64,000 bases of DNA from Candidatus Gastranaerophilales bacterium (GTDB taxonomy: Bacteria > Cyanobacteriota > Vampirovibrionia > Gastranaerophilales > Gastranaerophilaceae): assembly GCA_944326465.1 (NCBI GenBank), contig CALVEB010000005.1:1-64000 (forward strand), written 5' to 3'. The notes under the pieces were generated by a model that saw only the letters and a program-made list of their open reading frames with translations, searched no databases and had not been told where the DNA came from. Position 1 is the first letter of the stretch; each line of letters begins with the position of its first letter. Position numbers and translations under genes: made by a program. Positions 17,767 through 27,531 of this stretch are shown piece by piece.

Positions 17767-18000
17767 TTACACTTCTATAAATAATCTTTGTCCAACGATA
17801 TTTTGTTTTCCGTTATAGTAGCCTGCAAAATATCCACCTCTGACAGGCGAATTTTTAGCATAATTATTGAGGCTGTGTCCGTTATAATTCATAAACGGAT
17901 TATTACTGTATGGTGAGGATGTCGTAACTCTCACCGGCACTGTCACCTGCGGGCTTACCGGCGCAAAAACCTGATTTAACAATGAGATTAAACTTGCCAT
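17767..18000 (-). CDS. Small protein of unknown function (77 aa)
   Basis: 77 residues preceded by GAGAGG six bases before the ATG. A short hydrophobic N-terminus (MASLISLLNQVF) is followed by a Pro/Val stretch and an Asn/Tyr/Gly-rich second half (NNPFMNYNGHSLNNYAK). No recognisable domain. The Asn/Tyr composition suggests an unstructured or surface-associated polypeptide. Confidence 0.6.
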   Translation of the reverse strand: MASLISLLNQVFAPVSPQVTVPVRVTTSSPYSNNPFMNYNGHSLNNYAKNSPVRGGYFAGYYNGKQNIVGQRLFIEV

Positions 18001-18128
18001 ACTTTACCTCTCTACTTCATTTATCTATTAATGATTATTTTGTTTCTGTCAGTATCATAGCATAACTTAATAATAAAAATTAACTTATCTTAATAAAAAT
18101 CATCTATTTTATGTAGTATAATAATTAT

Positions 18129-19376
18129 ATGGTACAAGAAAATGGCAAAAAAATATTAATAGTCGGGCATTCCGCAAAAGAGCATGCTCTTGCGCTTAAA
18201 TTTGCTGAATATGATAATATTGAAAAAATTTATGTTGCTCCCGGAAACAATGCAATAAAAGATGTTGCGGAAATCGTTGATATTCGTGAAGAAAGTACAT
18301 CTGAACTTTTAAAATTTGTTATTGAAAATAATATTGATTTGACAATTGCATCTTCTTCAATAGCTATAAAAAATGATATTGCGGATATTTTTCAGGCAAA
18401 CGGGCAGTTGATTTTTGCGCCGACTGCTGAAAGTTCTAAATTTACCTTGAATAATGCTTTTTGTAAAAAATTTCTCTATAAACAGCATATACCGACTCCG
18501 CGTTTCGGTGTTTTTGAAAAGCTGCAGCCGGCAATTGACCACCTTACTTCAGCGTCATATCCTGTTGTTATTAAATCTGAGGAAGAAATCAACGGCCATG
18601 ACAGGCAGGCCTGTGCAACTCTTAATATTGCAAGGACTTTTGTTGAAGATCTGTTTGCAAGAGGTGAAAATAAAGTTATTATTGAAGAATATGTTTACGG
18701 CCATGAATTTACACTCTACGCGATAACTGACGGTTATCAGGCATTGCCGCTCGGTGTCGCTGCTAATTATAAATTTATGTCAGAAGGCGGAGGCGGTTTT
18801 TTAACTGACGGAGTGGGGGCTTATGCTCCTGATTACAAAATTTCATCTGAACTTATTGATAATATAATGTCAAATGTTGTGCAGAACATTTTGCGTGCAC
18901 TGCAGCGTCAGGAACTGGCTTATCTTGGCATAATCGGTGTTAACGGTGTTTTGAAAAACGATGGAAAATATACAATTCTAGAATTTAAACCATTCTTTCA
19001 AGATCACGATTGCGCATGTATGTTGAGTTTGATTGAAGAAAATTTATATACCCTTTTTGAAGCCTGTGCTGTCGGCTCATTTGCCGATGATTATGAGAAT
19101 ATACGTACATCAGGCTTAGCATCTCTATCATGCGTTGTTTTTGCTCAATCCGGTGACAAAGTAATCAGCGGGCTTGATTTAATAGAAGACAGTCAGATAA
19201 ATTATTTTAATACCGTAAAAAATAATGAATATCTGGAGCTTCTTACGCAAAAGGGCAAAGTTATGACCCTGACTGCTTCTGCAAATACGCTTAAACGTGC
19301 AAAAATAAAACTTTATGATGATATTAGTTATATCAGTTTTGACGGTAAAAAATACCGTTCTGATATCGCTAAATAA
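18129..19376 (+). CDS. PurD-like ATP-grasp protein (divergent glycinamide ribonucleotide synthetase)
   Basis: 415 residues with the four-part layout of phosphoribosylamine-glycine ligase. The N-terminal Rossmann-like domain has ILIVGHSAKEHALALKF and APGN; an ATP-grasp domain and a C-terminal domain (FDGKKYRSDIAK) follow. Conserved PurD sites are altered. The ADG...GKG nucleotide loop reads IKSEEEINGHDRQAC, and the Mg-binding block normally EFNxRFGDPE reads EFKPFFQDHD. It may be inactive or have changed substrate. It is not beside other purine genes. No Shine-Dalgarno; TATAAT ends seven bases before the ATG, suggesting a leaderless mRNA. Confidence 0.75.
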   Translation: MVQENGKKILIVGHSAKEHALALKFAEYDNIEKIYVAPGNNAIKDVAEIVDIREESTSELLKFVIENNIDLTIASSSIAIKNDIADIFQANGQLIFAPTAESSKFTLNNAFCKKFLYKQHIPTPRFGVFEKLQPAIDHLTSASYPVVIKSEEEINGHDRQACATLNIARTFVEDLFARGENKVIIEEYVYGHEFTLYAITDGYQALPLGVAANYKFMSEGGGGFLTDGVGAYAPDYKISSELIDNIMSNVVQNILRALQRQELAYLGIIGVNGVLKNDGKYTILEFKPFFQDHDCACMLSLIEENLYTLFEACAVGSFADDYENIRTSGLASLSCVVFAQSGDKVISGLDLIEDSQINYFNTVKNNEYLELLTQKGKVMTLTASANTLKRAKIKLYDDISYISFDGKKYRSDIAK

Positions 19377-19394
19377 AAATACCCGACTTAATTG

Positions 19395-19422
19395 TTGAAA
19401 AATTTTATAACATCGTTATAAA
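19395..19422 (+). promoter_or_regulatory. Promoter of the dnaJ-like gene, possibly leaderless
   Basis: TTGAAA (19395-19400), 16 bases, TATAAA (19417-19422). The expected start of transcription, about 19429, falls within a base of the ATG at 19430. Confidence 0.55.
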
Positions 19423-19429
19423 TATAAAT

Positions 19430-20464
19430 ATGATTAAGTTTAAAAATTACTATGAAATTTTAGGAGTTACACCGGATAGTTCTAATGCTGAAATAAAATC
19501 AGCATACAGGGCTCTTGCGCGTAAATACCATCCGGATGTTAACCCTGCAACAGCAGATTTATTTAAAGATATTACAGAAGCTTATACTACTTTGATTAAT
19601 CCGGAAAAACGCCGGCAGTATAATATTCTTAACGGATTTTTCGAAACTGCTAAAACAAAAACATCTTCACAAAAAGCAGAACAGGAATATAAAGAAAAAA
19701 CTACAACCGAACCTAATAAAGAGAAAAATATTAAATCACAGTTTGAAAAAAAAGAAAAACATTCAGAAAAAGTGTTTGCTGATACCATAAATGATATCTT
19801 TAAAGAGTTTACTAAAAAAGAACAAAAGAAGCCTGAACCGCAGGATGGTGCGGATATAACAGCAGATGTGACGATTAATATTGCGGAAGCGCTAAAAGGT
19901 ACAGAAAGAACTGTTAACGTACTGCATACCAAACTCTGTCCGAAATGTCAGGGGCGTAAATTTATTAACGGAGCTAAATGTGCACTGTGTAATGGAAAAG
20001 GAGAGGTATCTGAACACAGAAAAATTAAGGTTAAAATTCCTGCAAAAATAAAAAACGGAGCAAAACTCCGCGTCAAAGGTGAAGGCAATTCCGGAAAATA
20101 CGGCGGTAAATGCGGCGACCTTTATTTAAATATAAACATTCAGGGAAATTCTAGAATTAAATATGACGGACTAAATGTTTATTACGAAGTTCCGATAACG
20201 CCGTTTGAAGCTGTTCTTGGCGGAGAAATTGTGGTAAATACTTTAGAAGGTAATATAAGATTAAAAATTCCGGCACGGACAAATTCCGGTCAGAAGTTCC
20301 GCCTTTCCGGCCAAGGTGTAAAACAAAAAAATAAATCAGGCGATATAATTGTCACAGTGCATATTGAAATTCCTCAATCTTTGTCAGATGATGAGATAAA
20401 GCTTTATGAAAAATTGAAAAAAGCCTCATCACACAATGTAAGAGAGAATTTGCTAAATGATTGA
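19430..20464 (+). CDS. DnaJ-family co-chaperone with reduced zinc region
   Basis: Stimulates DnaK ATPase and delivers unfolded proteins. 344 residues: an N-terminal J-domain (about 5-68, with the HPD motif in KYHPDVNP), a charged linker about 85 residues long, a zinc region and a C-terminal substrate-binding domain (VKIPAKIKNGAKLRVKGEG, LGGEIVVNTLEG). Only two CxxC motifs are present (CPKC and CALC) rather than the four of canonical DnaJ, so it can hold at most one zinc. It is intermediate between DnaJ and CbpA. It overlaps queE by eight bases. Confidence 0.88.
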   Translation: MIKFKNYYEILGVTPDSSNAEIKSAYRALARKYHPDVNPATADLFKDITEAYTTLINPEKRRQYNILNGFFETAKTKTSSQKAEQEYKEKTTTEPNKEKNIKSQFEKKEKHSEKVFADTINDIFKEFTKKEQKKPEPQDGADITADVTINIAEALKGTERTVNVLHTKLCPKCQGRKFINGAKCALCNGKGEVSEHRKIKVKIPAKIKNGAKLRVKGEGNSGKYGGKCGDLYLNINIQGNSRIKYDGLNVYYEVPITPFEAVLGGEIVVNTLEGNIRLKIPARTNSGQKFRLSGQGVKQKNKSGDIIVTVHIEIPQSLSDDEIKLYEKLKKASSHNVRENLLND

Positions 20465-21131
20465 TGATTGCAGAGTCAGAATAAAAGAAATATTTACATC
20501 AATACAGGGCGAGGGCCCTTATGTGGGTTACAAACAGCTTTTTATCAGGTTTTGTAACTGTAATTTAAAATGTAATTATTGCGATACGGATTTTCGGGAT
20601 GACAATTATGAGGAATTTGATGCTGAAGGGTTGCTGGAGCGAATAGCACAGTATTCAAATTATCATTCAATTTCGCTGACCGGCGGTGAGCCGTTGCTGT
20701 CCGCTGAATTTTTGAAAAACTTTTTGCCGCGTACGGGTAAAAAGATTTATCTTGAGACAAACGCAACCCTTGCTGATAAACTTCTTGAAGTAAAGCCGTT
20801 TATAGATATCATTTCTGCGGATATAAAACTGGAAAGTGCAACCGGCATAATAGAGTCTTACAAATTCCATGACAAATTCTTTGCAAATTGCAGCGGCGTA
20901 GAAACATTTGCCAAAATCGTTTTTAATGACAATATTACATCAGATGAAATTAAAAAATGCGTGGAGCTTGGTAAAAAATACGCAATTGAGTTGATTTTGC
21001 AGCCTGAAATGCAAAATGACAGAATGACTGTTACTCCTGAGTTTGCACAGAATGTTCTGGATGATTTTCTTTCTGATTACTCAAATGTCCGACTTATACC
21101 TCAGGTTCATAAATTTTTGAATGTTCAATAA
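20457..21131 (+). CDS. queE: 7-carboxy-7-deazaguanine synthase (radical SAM)
   Basis: Converts 6-carboxytetrahydropterin to 7-carboxy-7-deazaguanine in queuosine precursor synthesis. 224 residues. EIFTSIQGEGPYVG binds SAM/substrate, and CNCNLKCNYCDTDF contains the CxxxCxxC [4Fe-4S] motif. SLTGGEPLL and a C-terminal QPEMQND segment also match the family. It starts eight bases inside the dnaJ-like gene. Other queuosine genes (queC, queD, queF) are not in the window. Confidence 0.92.
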   Translation: MIDDCRVRIKEIFTSIQGEGPYVGYKQLFIRFCNCNLKCNYCDTDFRDDNYEEFDAEGLLERIAQYSNYHSISLTGGEPLLSAEFLKNFLPRTGKKIYLETNATLADKLLEVKPFIDIISADIKLESATGIIESYKFHDKFFANCSGVETFAKIVFNDNITSDEIKKCVELGKKYAIELILQPEMQNDRMTVTPEFAQNVLDDFLSDYSNVRLIPQVHKFLNVQ

Positions 21132-21134
21132 AAT

Positions 21135-21163
21135 TTGCCAATAGTGTCTATTTTATGTATAAT
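21135..21163 (+). promoter_or_regulatory. def-fmt promoter
   Basis: TTGCCA (21135-21140), 17-base spacer, TATAAT (21158-21163), 22 bases before the def ATG. A near-consensus sigma-70-type promoter starting four bases after queE ends. Confidence 0.8.
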
Positions 21164-21184
21164 ACAAATAAAGAGAGGATTATT

Positions 21185-21748
21185 ATGGCTGTAAGAAAAG
21201 TTTTAAAATATGGAGAAAAGACACTTAGAGAACCATCCAGGGAAGTACATAAGGTTTCAAGAAAGATTTTGGATTTGATACAGGATTTGCTGGATACAAT
21301 GTATGCACAGAACGGTGTCGGGCTTGCAGCTCCGCAAATCGGGGTTAATTACAGAGTCTTTGTTATTGATGTTTCAACAGGCAGCGAACCGCTTAACCCG
21401 CTTGTTTTCATCAACCCGAAAATCATCAAAAAATCCGGTGCGGTTATTTCTCAAGAAGGCTGTCTGAGCTTTCCCGAAGCATTTACTGATGTAAAGCGAT
21501 ATAAAAATGTCACTGTAAAAGCACTTGATGCTAAGGGTAAACCTTTTGTTATGGAAGCTACTGATGGATCATTGCTCGCGCGTGCAATTCAGCACGAAAA
21601 TGATCATCTTGACGGAATTTTATTTATAGATCACTGTGCCAATCGTTTTGATGCAGACAAAATTTTGGCGGAACATAATTTGCCGCCTATTGATCCTGAC
21701 AGATTAATTGATGATGAAATGTTGGAGAAAGAATTGCAGAATGATTAA
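21185..21748 (+). CDS. def: Peptide deformylase
   Basis: Removes the N-formyl group from nascent proteins. 187 residues with the three metal-site motifs GVGLAAPQIG, EGCLSFP and QHENDHLDG (HExxH). The frame is open from 21155, but that would begin inside the promoter. The ATG at 21185 has GAGAGGA just upstream and gives the canonical N-terminus MAVRKVLKYGEKTLREPS. It overlaps fmt by eight bases, the usual def-fmt pairing. Confidence 0.96.
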   Translation: MAVRKVLKYGEKTLREPSREVHKVSRKILDLIQDLLDTMYAQNGVGLAAPQIGVNYRVFVIDVSTGSEPLNPLVFINPKIIKKSGAVISQEGCLSFPEAFTDVKRYKNVTVKALDAKGKPFVMEATDGSLLARAIQHENDHLDGILFIDHCANRFDADKILAEHNLPPIDPDRLIDDEMLEKELQND

Positions 21749-22652
21749 AATAATTTTTTTCGGCACTCCGGCTATTGCCTTAAAATCATTGGAATACCTT
21801 TATAATTCCGATAATATAGAAGTTGCTGCTGTTGTAACCCAGCCTGATAAACCTGCAGGACGCGGTCATAAGATAACGATGTCACCAGTTAAACAGTTCG
21901 CACTGGCACATAATTTACCTGTATTTCAGCCAAAATCAATACGTAAAGAACCTGATATTCAGGAAGCCTTAAAAAAGTTGTCACCGGATTTTTTTGTGAC
22001 TTTTGCTTTTGGCCAGATTTTATCGCAGGATGTGCTTGATATACCGCGGTATGAAACCATAAATCTGCATGCGTCTCTGCTGCCGAAATATCGCGGGGCA
22101 AATCCTATTCAGCGTGCAATAATTAACGGAGACAAACAAACAGGTATCTGTACTATGATTACGGAACTCGGACTGGATTGCGGTGATGTATGTATGAAAA
22201 AAGTTATTGATATTCCGGATGATATGACTTGCGTTGATTTGTTTGAAAAAATAAGCGAGGATGCGCCTGAATTGATAGAAAAAACCCTTATAGGGCTTGT
22301 TGATAATACTATTGTTCCGACTCCGCAAAGTGCTGACGGTGTTTGTATGGCAAATAAAGTCTCAAAAGAAGAAACTCTTATTGACTGGAACAGGTCTGCA
22401 GAAGATATTCATAATCTGGTGCGCGGAATTTATAAATTCCCGTCTGCTTACTTTGTATATAATAATAAAATAATTAAAGTTCTTGAAACCCGCGTAGTCG
22501 ATGGCAGCGGAACCCCTGGAGATTTTGTTGATGCCGGAAAAGACGGCGTTAAAATAGCCTGCGGCCAAGATTGTATATTACTTGTTAAAGTAAAACCTGA
22601 AGGCAAGGGTGAAATGCCGGCGCGCGATTGGTTTAACGGTATCAGAAAATAA
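21741..22652 (+). CDS. fmt: Methionyl-tRNA formyltransferase
   Basis: Formylates initiator Met-tRNA from 10-formyl-tetrahydrofolate. 303 residues. The N-terminus is IIFFGTPAIALKSLEYL, followed by TQPDKPAGRGHK, the formyl-folate motif INLHASLLPKYRGANPIQRA and LDCGDVC. The C-terminal OB-like domain begins near residue 205. The ATG at 21741 overlaps the def stop; upstream in-frame starts at 21708-21716 would be longer than the family. Works with def in the formyl-Met cycle. Confidence 0.96.
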   Translation: MIKIIFFGTPAIALKSLEYLYNSDNIEVAAVVTQPDKPAGRGHKITMSPVKQFALAHNLPVFQPKSIRKEPDIQEALKKLSPDFFVTFAFGQILSQDVLDIPRYETINLHASLLPKYRGANPIQRAIINGDKQTGICTMITELGLDCGDVCMKKVIDIPDDMTCVDLFEKISEDAPELIEKTLIGLVDNTIVPTPQSADGVCMANKVSKEETLIDWNRSAEDIHNLVRGIYKFPSAYFVYNNKIIKVLETRVVDGSGTPGDFVDAGKDGVKIACGQDCILLVKVKPEGKGEMPARDWFNGIRK

Positions 22653-22699
22653 AGTATTGCAAAAAAAATCCGTGATTGATAAAGTATTGATAAATGCTT

Positions 22700-23020
22700 T
22701 TATTCGCTCAGTCCGAGATCGCGTAAAAGTTTTTTATTGTCTGCAAGTAATTCAAGTTTGTCGTCTTCAAACGGGTCTATCATCCCATTTTCTATAAGCC
22801 CGTTAACAATATCGTTGTGCGATGTATTTTCAGGATTCGAAAGAACTAACCCGGTAAAATGTTTAATGTCGCATTTTCTCTCGTACATTTGAACAGCTTT
22901 TCTGGTTAAATTGTCAAGAAAATCATTTTTTACCCTGCCGTACTCAACAGGATCTGTCATGCCGGAAATATACTGTTGTTGTGATTTATTAAACTTTTGC
23001 GCTAATTTTTTAAATATCAT
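22700..23020 (-). CDS. Hypothetical protein (106 aa)
   Basis: 106 residues, charged and mostly helical by composition. It starts MIFKKLAQKFNKSQQQYISG and ends DNKKLLRDLGLSE. GAGG lies eight bases before the ATG at 23020; the upstream ATG at 23026 is too close. No signal peptide, membrane helix or known motif. It is convergent with fmt and divergent from serS. Confidence 0.65.
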   Translation of the reverse strand: MIFKKLAQKFNKSQQQYISGMTDPVEYGRVKNDFLDNLTRKAVQMYERKCDIKHFTGLVLSNPENTSHNDIVNGLIENGMIDPFEDDKLELLADNKKLLRDLGLSE

Positions 23021-23163
23021 ACACATACCCTCAATTTTATTATATGTATTTTTTAAAATATTACTATCAATCTATGGATTTATATTTTTGGATATTCAGC
23101 GCTTGATTATAACTTATATTTGAACTAAAATAAAGCTGCAAAATATAGAAAAGAGGTTTTATT

Positions 23164-24429
23164 ATGCTTGATATCAGATTAATAAGAGAAAATCCGGAAA
23201 AAATTAATGAATTGTTGAAACGTCGTAATCCGGATTTATCAATAGATGAAGTTATTGAAATAGATGTAGAACGCCGAAAAGTACAGACTCAGGCTGATGA
23301 ATTAAGAGCCAGAAGGAAATCTGAATCACAGAAAATAGGTGAATTAAAGAAAAAAGGTGAAAATACAGACGCAATACAGGAAGATGTGCGTAAACTCGGT
23401 GATGAAATTAAAACTTTAGAAGAAAAAGAAACAGAATTAGATGCAAAACAAAAGAATTTGCTGCTTCATATCCCGAATATTCCTGATGAAACAACTCCAA
23501 TCGGAGCATCTGAAGATGACAATGTAGAAGTTTATAAATGGGGTGAGCCGCGTAAATTTGACTTTGAATTCAAACCTCACTGGGATATTTGCGAAGCCAA
23601 AAATCTTGTAGATTTTGAACGCGGTGTAAAATTATCACAGAGTCGTTTTACGCTCTATCGCGGTAAAGGCGCAAAATTAGAACGCGCAATTATCAATTTC
23701 TTTTTAGATGTTCATACAGGTGAACAAGGGTATGAGGAAATATTACCTCCGTTTATGGCAAATGCAGCAACTATGACCGGTACAGGTCAATTGCCGAAAT
23801 TCGCAGAAGATATGTATAAATGCGTAGATGAAGATCTGTATTTGATACCTACAGCAGAAGTTCCTGTGACAAATATCTATGCAGGTGAAATACTTTCCGA
23901 AGAACAGCTTCCGATGTATATGACAGCATACACTCCGTGTTTCCGCCGCGAAGCAGGTTCTGCAGGAAAAGACACCCGCGGCTTAATTAGGGTTCACCAG
24001 TTCAATAAAGTTGAATTAGTTAAACTTTGTACACCTCAAACAAGTAAGGAAGAACACGAAAAATTAACAGAAGATGCGGAAAAAATGCTTCAATTGCTTG
24101 AGCTTCCATATAGACGCGAGGCGTTATGTACAGCAGATATTGGTTTTTCTGCAAATAAATGCTGGGATTTAGAGGTGTGGATGCCGTCTTACGGTACTTA
24201 TAAAGAAATTTCCAGCTGCTCAAATTACGGTGATTATCAGGCAAGACGTGCAAATATCCGCTATCGTGACAAAGAAACCGGTAAGACGCAATTCGTCCAT
24301 ACTATTAACGGTTCCGGACTTGCGGTCGGCCGTACATTTGCCGCAATTCTTGAAAATTACCAGCAGGCTGACGGATCAGTTATTATACCGGAAGTACTTC
24401 GAAAATACACAGGATTTGACAGAATATAA
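23164..24429 (+). CDS. serS: Seryl-tRNA synthetase
   Basis: Class II aminoacyl-tRNA synthetase. 421 residues. An N-terminal coiled-coil arm of about 100 residues ([20 protein letters not shown] onward) binds the long variable arm of tRNA-Ser. The catalytic domain has motif 2 ([20 protein letters not shown]) and motif 3 ([16 protein letters not shown]). AGAGG precedes the ATG. A candidate promoter is TTGAAC (23120-23125) with TATAGA (23144-23149). A hairpin terminator follows directly. Confidence 0.97.
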   Translation: MLDIRLIRENPEKINELLKRRNPDLSIDEVIEIDVERRKVQTQADELRARRKSESQKIGELKKKGENTDAIQEDVRKLGDEIKTLEEKETELDAKQKNLLLHIPNIPDETTPIGASEDDNVEVYKWGEPRKFDFEFKPHWDICEAKNLVDFERGVKLSQSRFTLYRGKGAKLERAIINFFLDVHTGEQGYEEILPPFMANAATMTGTGQLPKFAEDMYKCVDEDLYLIPTAEVPVTNIYAGEILSEEQLPMYMTAYTPCFRREAGSAGKDTRGLIRVHQFNKVELVKLCTPQTSKEEHEKLTEDAEKMLQLLELPYRREALCTADIGFSANKCWDLEVWMPSYGTYKEISSCSNYGDYQARRANIRYRDKETGKTQFVHTINGSGLAVGRTFAAILENYQQADGSVIIPEVLRKYTGFDRI

Positions 24430-24430
24430 C

Positions 24431-24458
24431 AAAAACGCTCCCATAAGGGAGCGTTTTT
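24431..24458. terminator. serS terminator (bidirectional)
   Basis: 12-bp stem aaaaacgctccc / gggagcgttttt with loop ataa and a seven-T run, shared with the convergent gene at 24459. Confidence 0.9.
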
Positions 24459-24854
24459 TTATGATGATTTCATCTTATTGAATACATCATCGTAATTCAA
24501 ATCGCTTTTTCTGACCTTTTCCGCCTGCTTGTCGGCAACTTTTGCGAGTTTTTCAATAAAACCTACAGGTCCGCCAAACAGTTTGGTAAATACATTTTCC
24601 GAATACTGTTTAAAAAAGCTTTTTGCATTTACATTTCTTGCATCAAATACATTAGCTGTGAGGCTTTTTCCGTCTGGCTGCACGAACAGCTGGATATCTA
24701 TTCTGTCGTTTTTAGCTTGCTCATTAATGATTTTATGTAAATGTTCAAGCTCTCCGGCATTTTTAATCCTTGATTTTAGTACTTTGTTTACGTTGGCATT
24801 GGAATATATTGCCATGCCAAAATTTTGATTTGAACTCTGATTGTTTATCTGCAT
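24459..24854 (-). CDS. Hypothetical protein (131 aa) with N-terminal NQNFGM motif
   Basis: 131 residues preceded by AAAGGAG. It begins MQINNQSSNQNFGMAIY, then a Lys-rich helical segment, a beta-like segment (RIDIQLFVQPDGKSLTANVF) and a Lys/Asp-rich tail. No signal peptide. A similar N-terminal Asn-x-Asn-Phe motif occurs in the unrelated large protein at 33399-35609, which may be a lineage-specific sorting or processing signal. No family recognised. Confidence 0.7.
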   Translation of the reverse strand: MQINNQSSNQNFGMAIYSNANVNKVLKSRIKNAGELEHLHKIINEQAKNDRIDIQLFVQPDGKSLTANVFDARNVNAKSFFKQYSENVFTKLFGGPVGFIEKLAKVADKQAEKVRKSDLNYDDVFNKMKSS

Positions 24855-24979
24855 AATTTCTCCTTTGCATAATATCTTAACCCCGAAATTTTATTTTTTT
24901 GCCAGTTGGATAATTAAATTTTACAAAAATATATTTTTAGGGCATAATATAAGCAGTATAGTCTGGTAAAGGTATTGAA

Positions 24980-27268
24980 ATGTACGAATTCCCGTTCGAA
25001 TTAGATGATTTTCAAAAACAAGCATGTGATTTTATTGATGACGGCAAGAGTGTTGTCGTATGTGCACCTACAGGAGCCGGTAAAACAGTTATAGCACAGC
25101 ACGCTGTCCATAAAGCTCTTGAAGAAGGCACGCGGCTTTTCTATACCACGCCTTTAAAAGCTTTATCCAATCAAAAATATTATGATTTTAGTGAAAAATA
25201 CGGGTCTGACCATGTTGGCTTGCTAACCGGAGATACCTCAATAAATCGTGATGCACAGATTGTAATTATGACAACAGAAGTTTTTCGTAATATGCTCTAC
25301 GGAACTAATTTCGGGGCAGTTGCCGATAATTTAAAAAATGTGCGTTACGTAGTACTGGATGAAGTTCACTATATGAACGATGAGCAGCGCGGAACTGTCT
25401 GGGAAGAAAGTATTATTTACTGCCCGACCAATGTTCAGATAATTGCGCTTTCCGCAACTGTTGCCAATGCTGATGAGCTAACTGCATGGATTAACACTGT
25501 TCATTCAAGGACTGAGCTTGTTAATACTGATTTTCGCCCTGTTCCTTTAAAGTTTTACTATTTTGACAGTTCGCAGCCGGATAAATTATTACCGCTGTTT
25601 ACGCCTTCCGGTCAGCTTAACAAAAAAATTAAACCCGAAAAAAAAGTTCCGTATAAAAATCGTAAAAAACAGCGTTCTTATGTAAAAGATGTTATATCAA
25701 ATCTTGCGGAAAATGATATGCTTCCTGCGATATATTTCACTTTTTCCCGTAAAAAATGTGACGAACAAATGGAAAAATGCGCTGAAGCTTTAGAACTCGT
25801 AACCCGCGCCGAACAAGCTCAAATAAAACAGTTTATTGATGATTATATAGCCGAAAATCCTCATCTTTACGGCAATAAACATATTGATTACCTGCTTTGT
25901 GGTGTTGCATCTCACCATGCAGGGCTTTTGCCGGCATGGAAAAATCTTGTTGAAAAGCTGTTTCAAAAGGGGCTTATAAAAGTTGTATTTGCTACTGAAA
26001 CCCTTGCGGCAGGTATAAATATGCCTGCGCGTTCGACTGTTATAAGTTCTACAAGCAAACGCACTGACGGCGGACATAGAATGCTTACTGCAAATGAATT
26101 CTTGCAAATGTCCGGCCGTGCCGGCCGCCGCGGAATGGATGAAGTAGGCTATGTTACTATTGTCGGCTCACAGTACCAATCTCCGGAAGAAGTTGCTGAA
26201 CTTGTTCTAAGCCCTGCTAACCCTCTTGAAAGCCGCTTTTCTCCTACATATTCTATGGTTCTTAATTTGCTCCAGCGGTTTAGTCTGGATGAAGCTAAAG
26301 AATTGATTCTGAAAAGTTTTGGTTATTATTCATCTGCACCTCGTCTTAAACCGCTCTTAAAGCAGGCGGAAATTTATAATGCTGAATTAAAAGAACGAGA
26401 ATTCTTGTGCCCTTATAAATTACCGGTGGAAGATTTCTTTGAGTACAATCAGATTCGCCGGATTTATGTCCAAAACAGACAGACTTACAAAAAAATCCTT
26501 AAACAGGAGCGCGCGAAAAATCGTCCGCTGTCGCAGGAAGTTATTGATTTTAACAAAGAAAACAAAGCAATGCTTGCTCGGATGCACGATATTTATTGCG
26601 ATATGTGTAAATACTATAAAAAACACGCAAAGAGTTTGGAAGTCGTGGGCAGGATAAAACAAAAACAACAAAAGTTGAATAAAGAAATAGAGCGTCAGCG
26701 TGATATTTTCTGGAACAAATTTCTTGCCCGCCGCGCAGTTCTTGCTGATTTAGGATATCTTGAAAACGACTATCCGACAGAGCGCGGTGTTACAACTGCC
26801 CAGTTACGTTCAGAAAACGAATTATTCCTTGCTGAAATTATATATTCGCATATATTGGAAAATCTTACACCGGCCCAGCTTGCTGCTGTAATTTGCGCAA
26901 TCACGACAGAGGATTTGCGAATAGATATGCCGTATATGCCTGTTTCTGAACCTGTCAGAAAAACTTTAAATCTGATAAAAAATATCCGCCGCAGAGTGGA
27001 AAAAGTTCAGGGACGTTATCAGGTAGAAGCGCCAATGTATATTAACGCGTACTTTTCTTCAATGATAGAATTGTGGGTTGAGGGCGCAGAATGGGAAACG
27101 GTTGTAGAAAATATAGATATGGGTGAAGGTGATGTTGTACGCTCCTTTAAGCGTGTAGTTGATGTATTGAGACAATTTACAACTATTTCTAATGTACCTG
27201 AGGCGCTTGTGTTTACAGCAAGAGAGGCAATCGGAAAAATTCAGCGAGAACCGGTTAATGTGGACTAA
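24980..27268 (+). CDS. Ski2/Mtr4-like DExH RNA helicase
   Basis: 762 residues. RecA domain 1 has the P-loop APTGAGKT, motif II DEVHY and motif III SATVAN. RecA domain 2 has YFTFSRKKCDEQ, FATETLAAGINMPARSTV and the motif VI QMSGRAGRRGMD. The C-terminal part has a helical, charged insertion and a DSHCT-like region (around CAITTEDLRIDMPYM). The layout matches Ski2-like helicases found in cyanobacteria and plastids, which are involved in RNA processing or turnover. AAAGG precedes the ATG. Its physical partner is unknown; pnp in this window is a possible functional partner, which is inference. Confidence 0.9.
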   Translation: MYEFPFELDDFQKQACDFIDDGKSVVVCAPTGAGKTVIAQHAVHKALEEGTRLFYTTPLKALSNQKYYDFSEKYGSDHVGLLTGDTSINRDAQIVIMTTEVFRNMLYGTNFGAVADNLKNVRYVVLDEVHYMNDEQRGTVWEESIIYCPTNVQIIALSATVANADELTAWINTVHSRTELVNTDFRPVPLKFYYFDSSQPDKLLPLFTPSGQLNKKIKPEKKVPYKNRKKQRSYVKDVISNLAENDMLPAIYFTFSRKKCDEQMEKCAEALELVTRAEQAQIKQFIDDYIAENPHLYGNKHIDYLLCGVASHHAGLLPAWKNLVEKLFQKGLIKVVFATETLAAGINMPARSTVISSTSKRTDGGHRMLTANEFLQMSGRAGRRGMDEVGYVTIVGSQYQSPEEVAELVLSPANPLESRFSPTYSMVLNLLQRFSLDEAKELILKSFGYYSSAPRLKPLLKQAEIYNAELKEREFLCPYKLPVEDFFEYNQIRRIYVQNRQTYKKILKQERAKNRPLSQEVIDFNKENKAMLARMHDIYCDMCKYYKKHAKSLEVVGRIKQKQQKLNKEIERQRDIFWNKFLARRAVLADLGYLENDYPTERGVTTAQLRSENELFLAEIIYSHILENLTPAQLAAVICAITTEDLRIDMPYMPVSEPVRKTLNLIKNIRRRVEKVQGRYQVEAPMYINAYFSSMIELWVEGAEWETVVENIDMGEGDVVRSFKRVVDVLRQFTTISNVPEALVFTAREAIGKIQREPVNVD

Positions 27269-27297
27269 CGTGCCGGCGGAGTGAACTGTTTTCGTTA

Positions 27298-27513
27298 CTA
27301 ATCTTCAACATATTCCATTATGTCGCCGACTTTGCAGTGGAAATATTTGCATAACTTGTCAAGCGTATGAATGCTGATGTTAAGATTTTTGTTATTACGA
27401 ATATTTGAAAGTGTAGCTGCACTAATGCCTGTTGCAATTCGCACATCCTCGGCGGTTTTTCTGTGCTGCCAGATCAAATCATCTAATTTAAAAGTTATCA
27501 TAGTATTAATCAT
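27298..27513 (-). CDS. Small XRE/Cro-type helix-turn-helix regulator
   Basis: 71 residues, almost entirely one Cro/CI HTH domain: helices around RKTAEDVRIATG and ISAATLSNIRNNKN, then SIHTLDKLCKYFHCKVGDIMEY. This is the short YozG-like form with no effector domain. Start may be at 27513 or 27501; neither has a clear Shine-Dalgarno. It is divergent from the pilin-like gene, and a 22-bp near-palindrome lies between them, so it probably represses that gene and perhaps itself. Confidence 0.88.
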   Translation of the reverse strand: MINTMITFKLDDLIWQHRKTAEDVRIATGISAATLSNIRNNKNLNISIHTLDKLCKYFHCKVGDIMEYVED

Positions 27514-27531
27514 AATCTATTTATTAATAAC

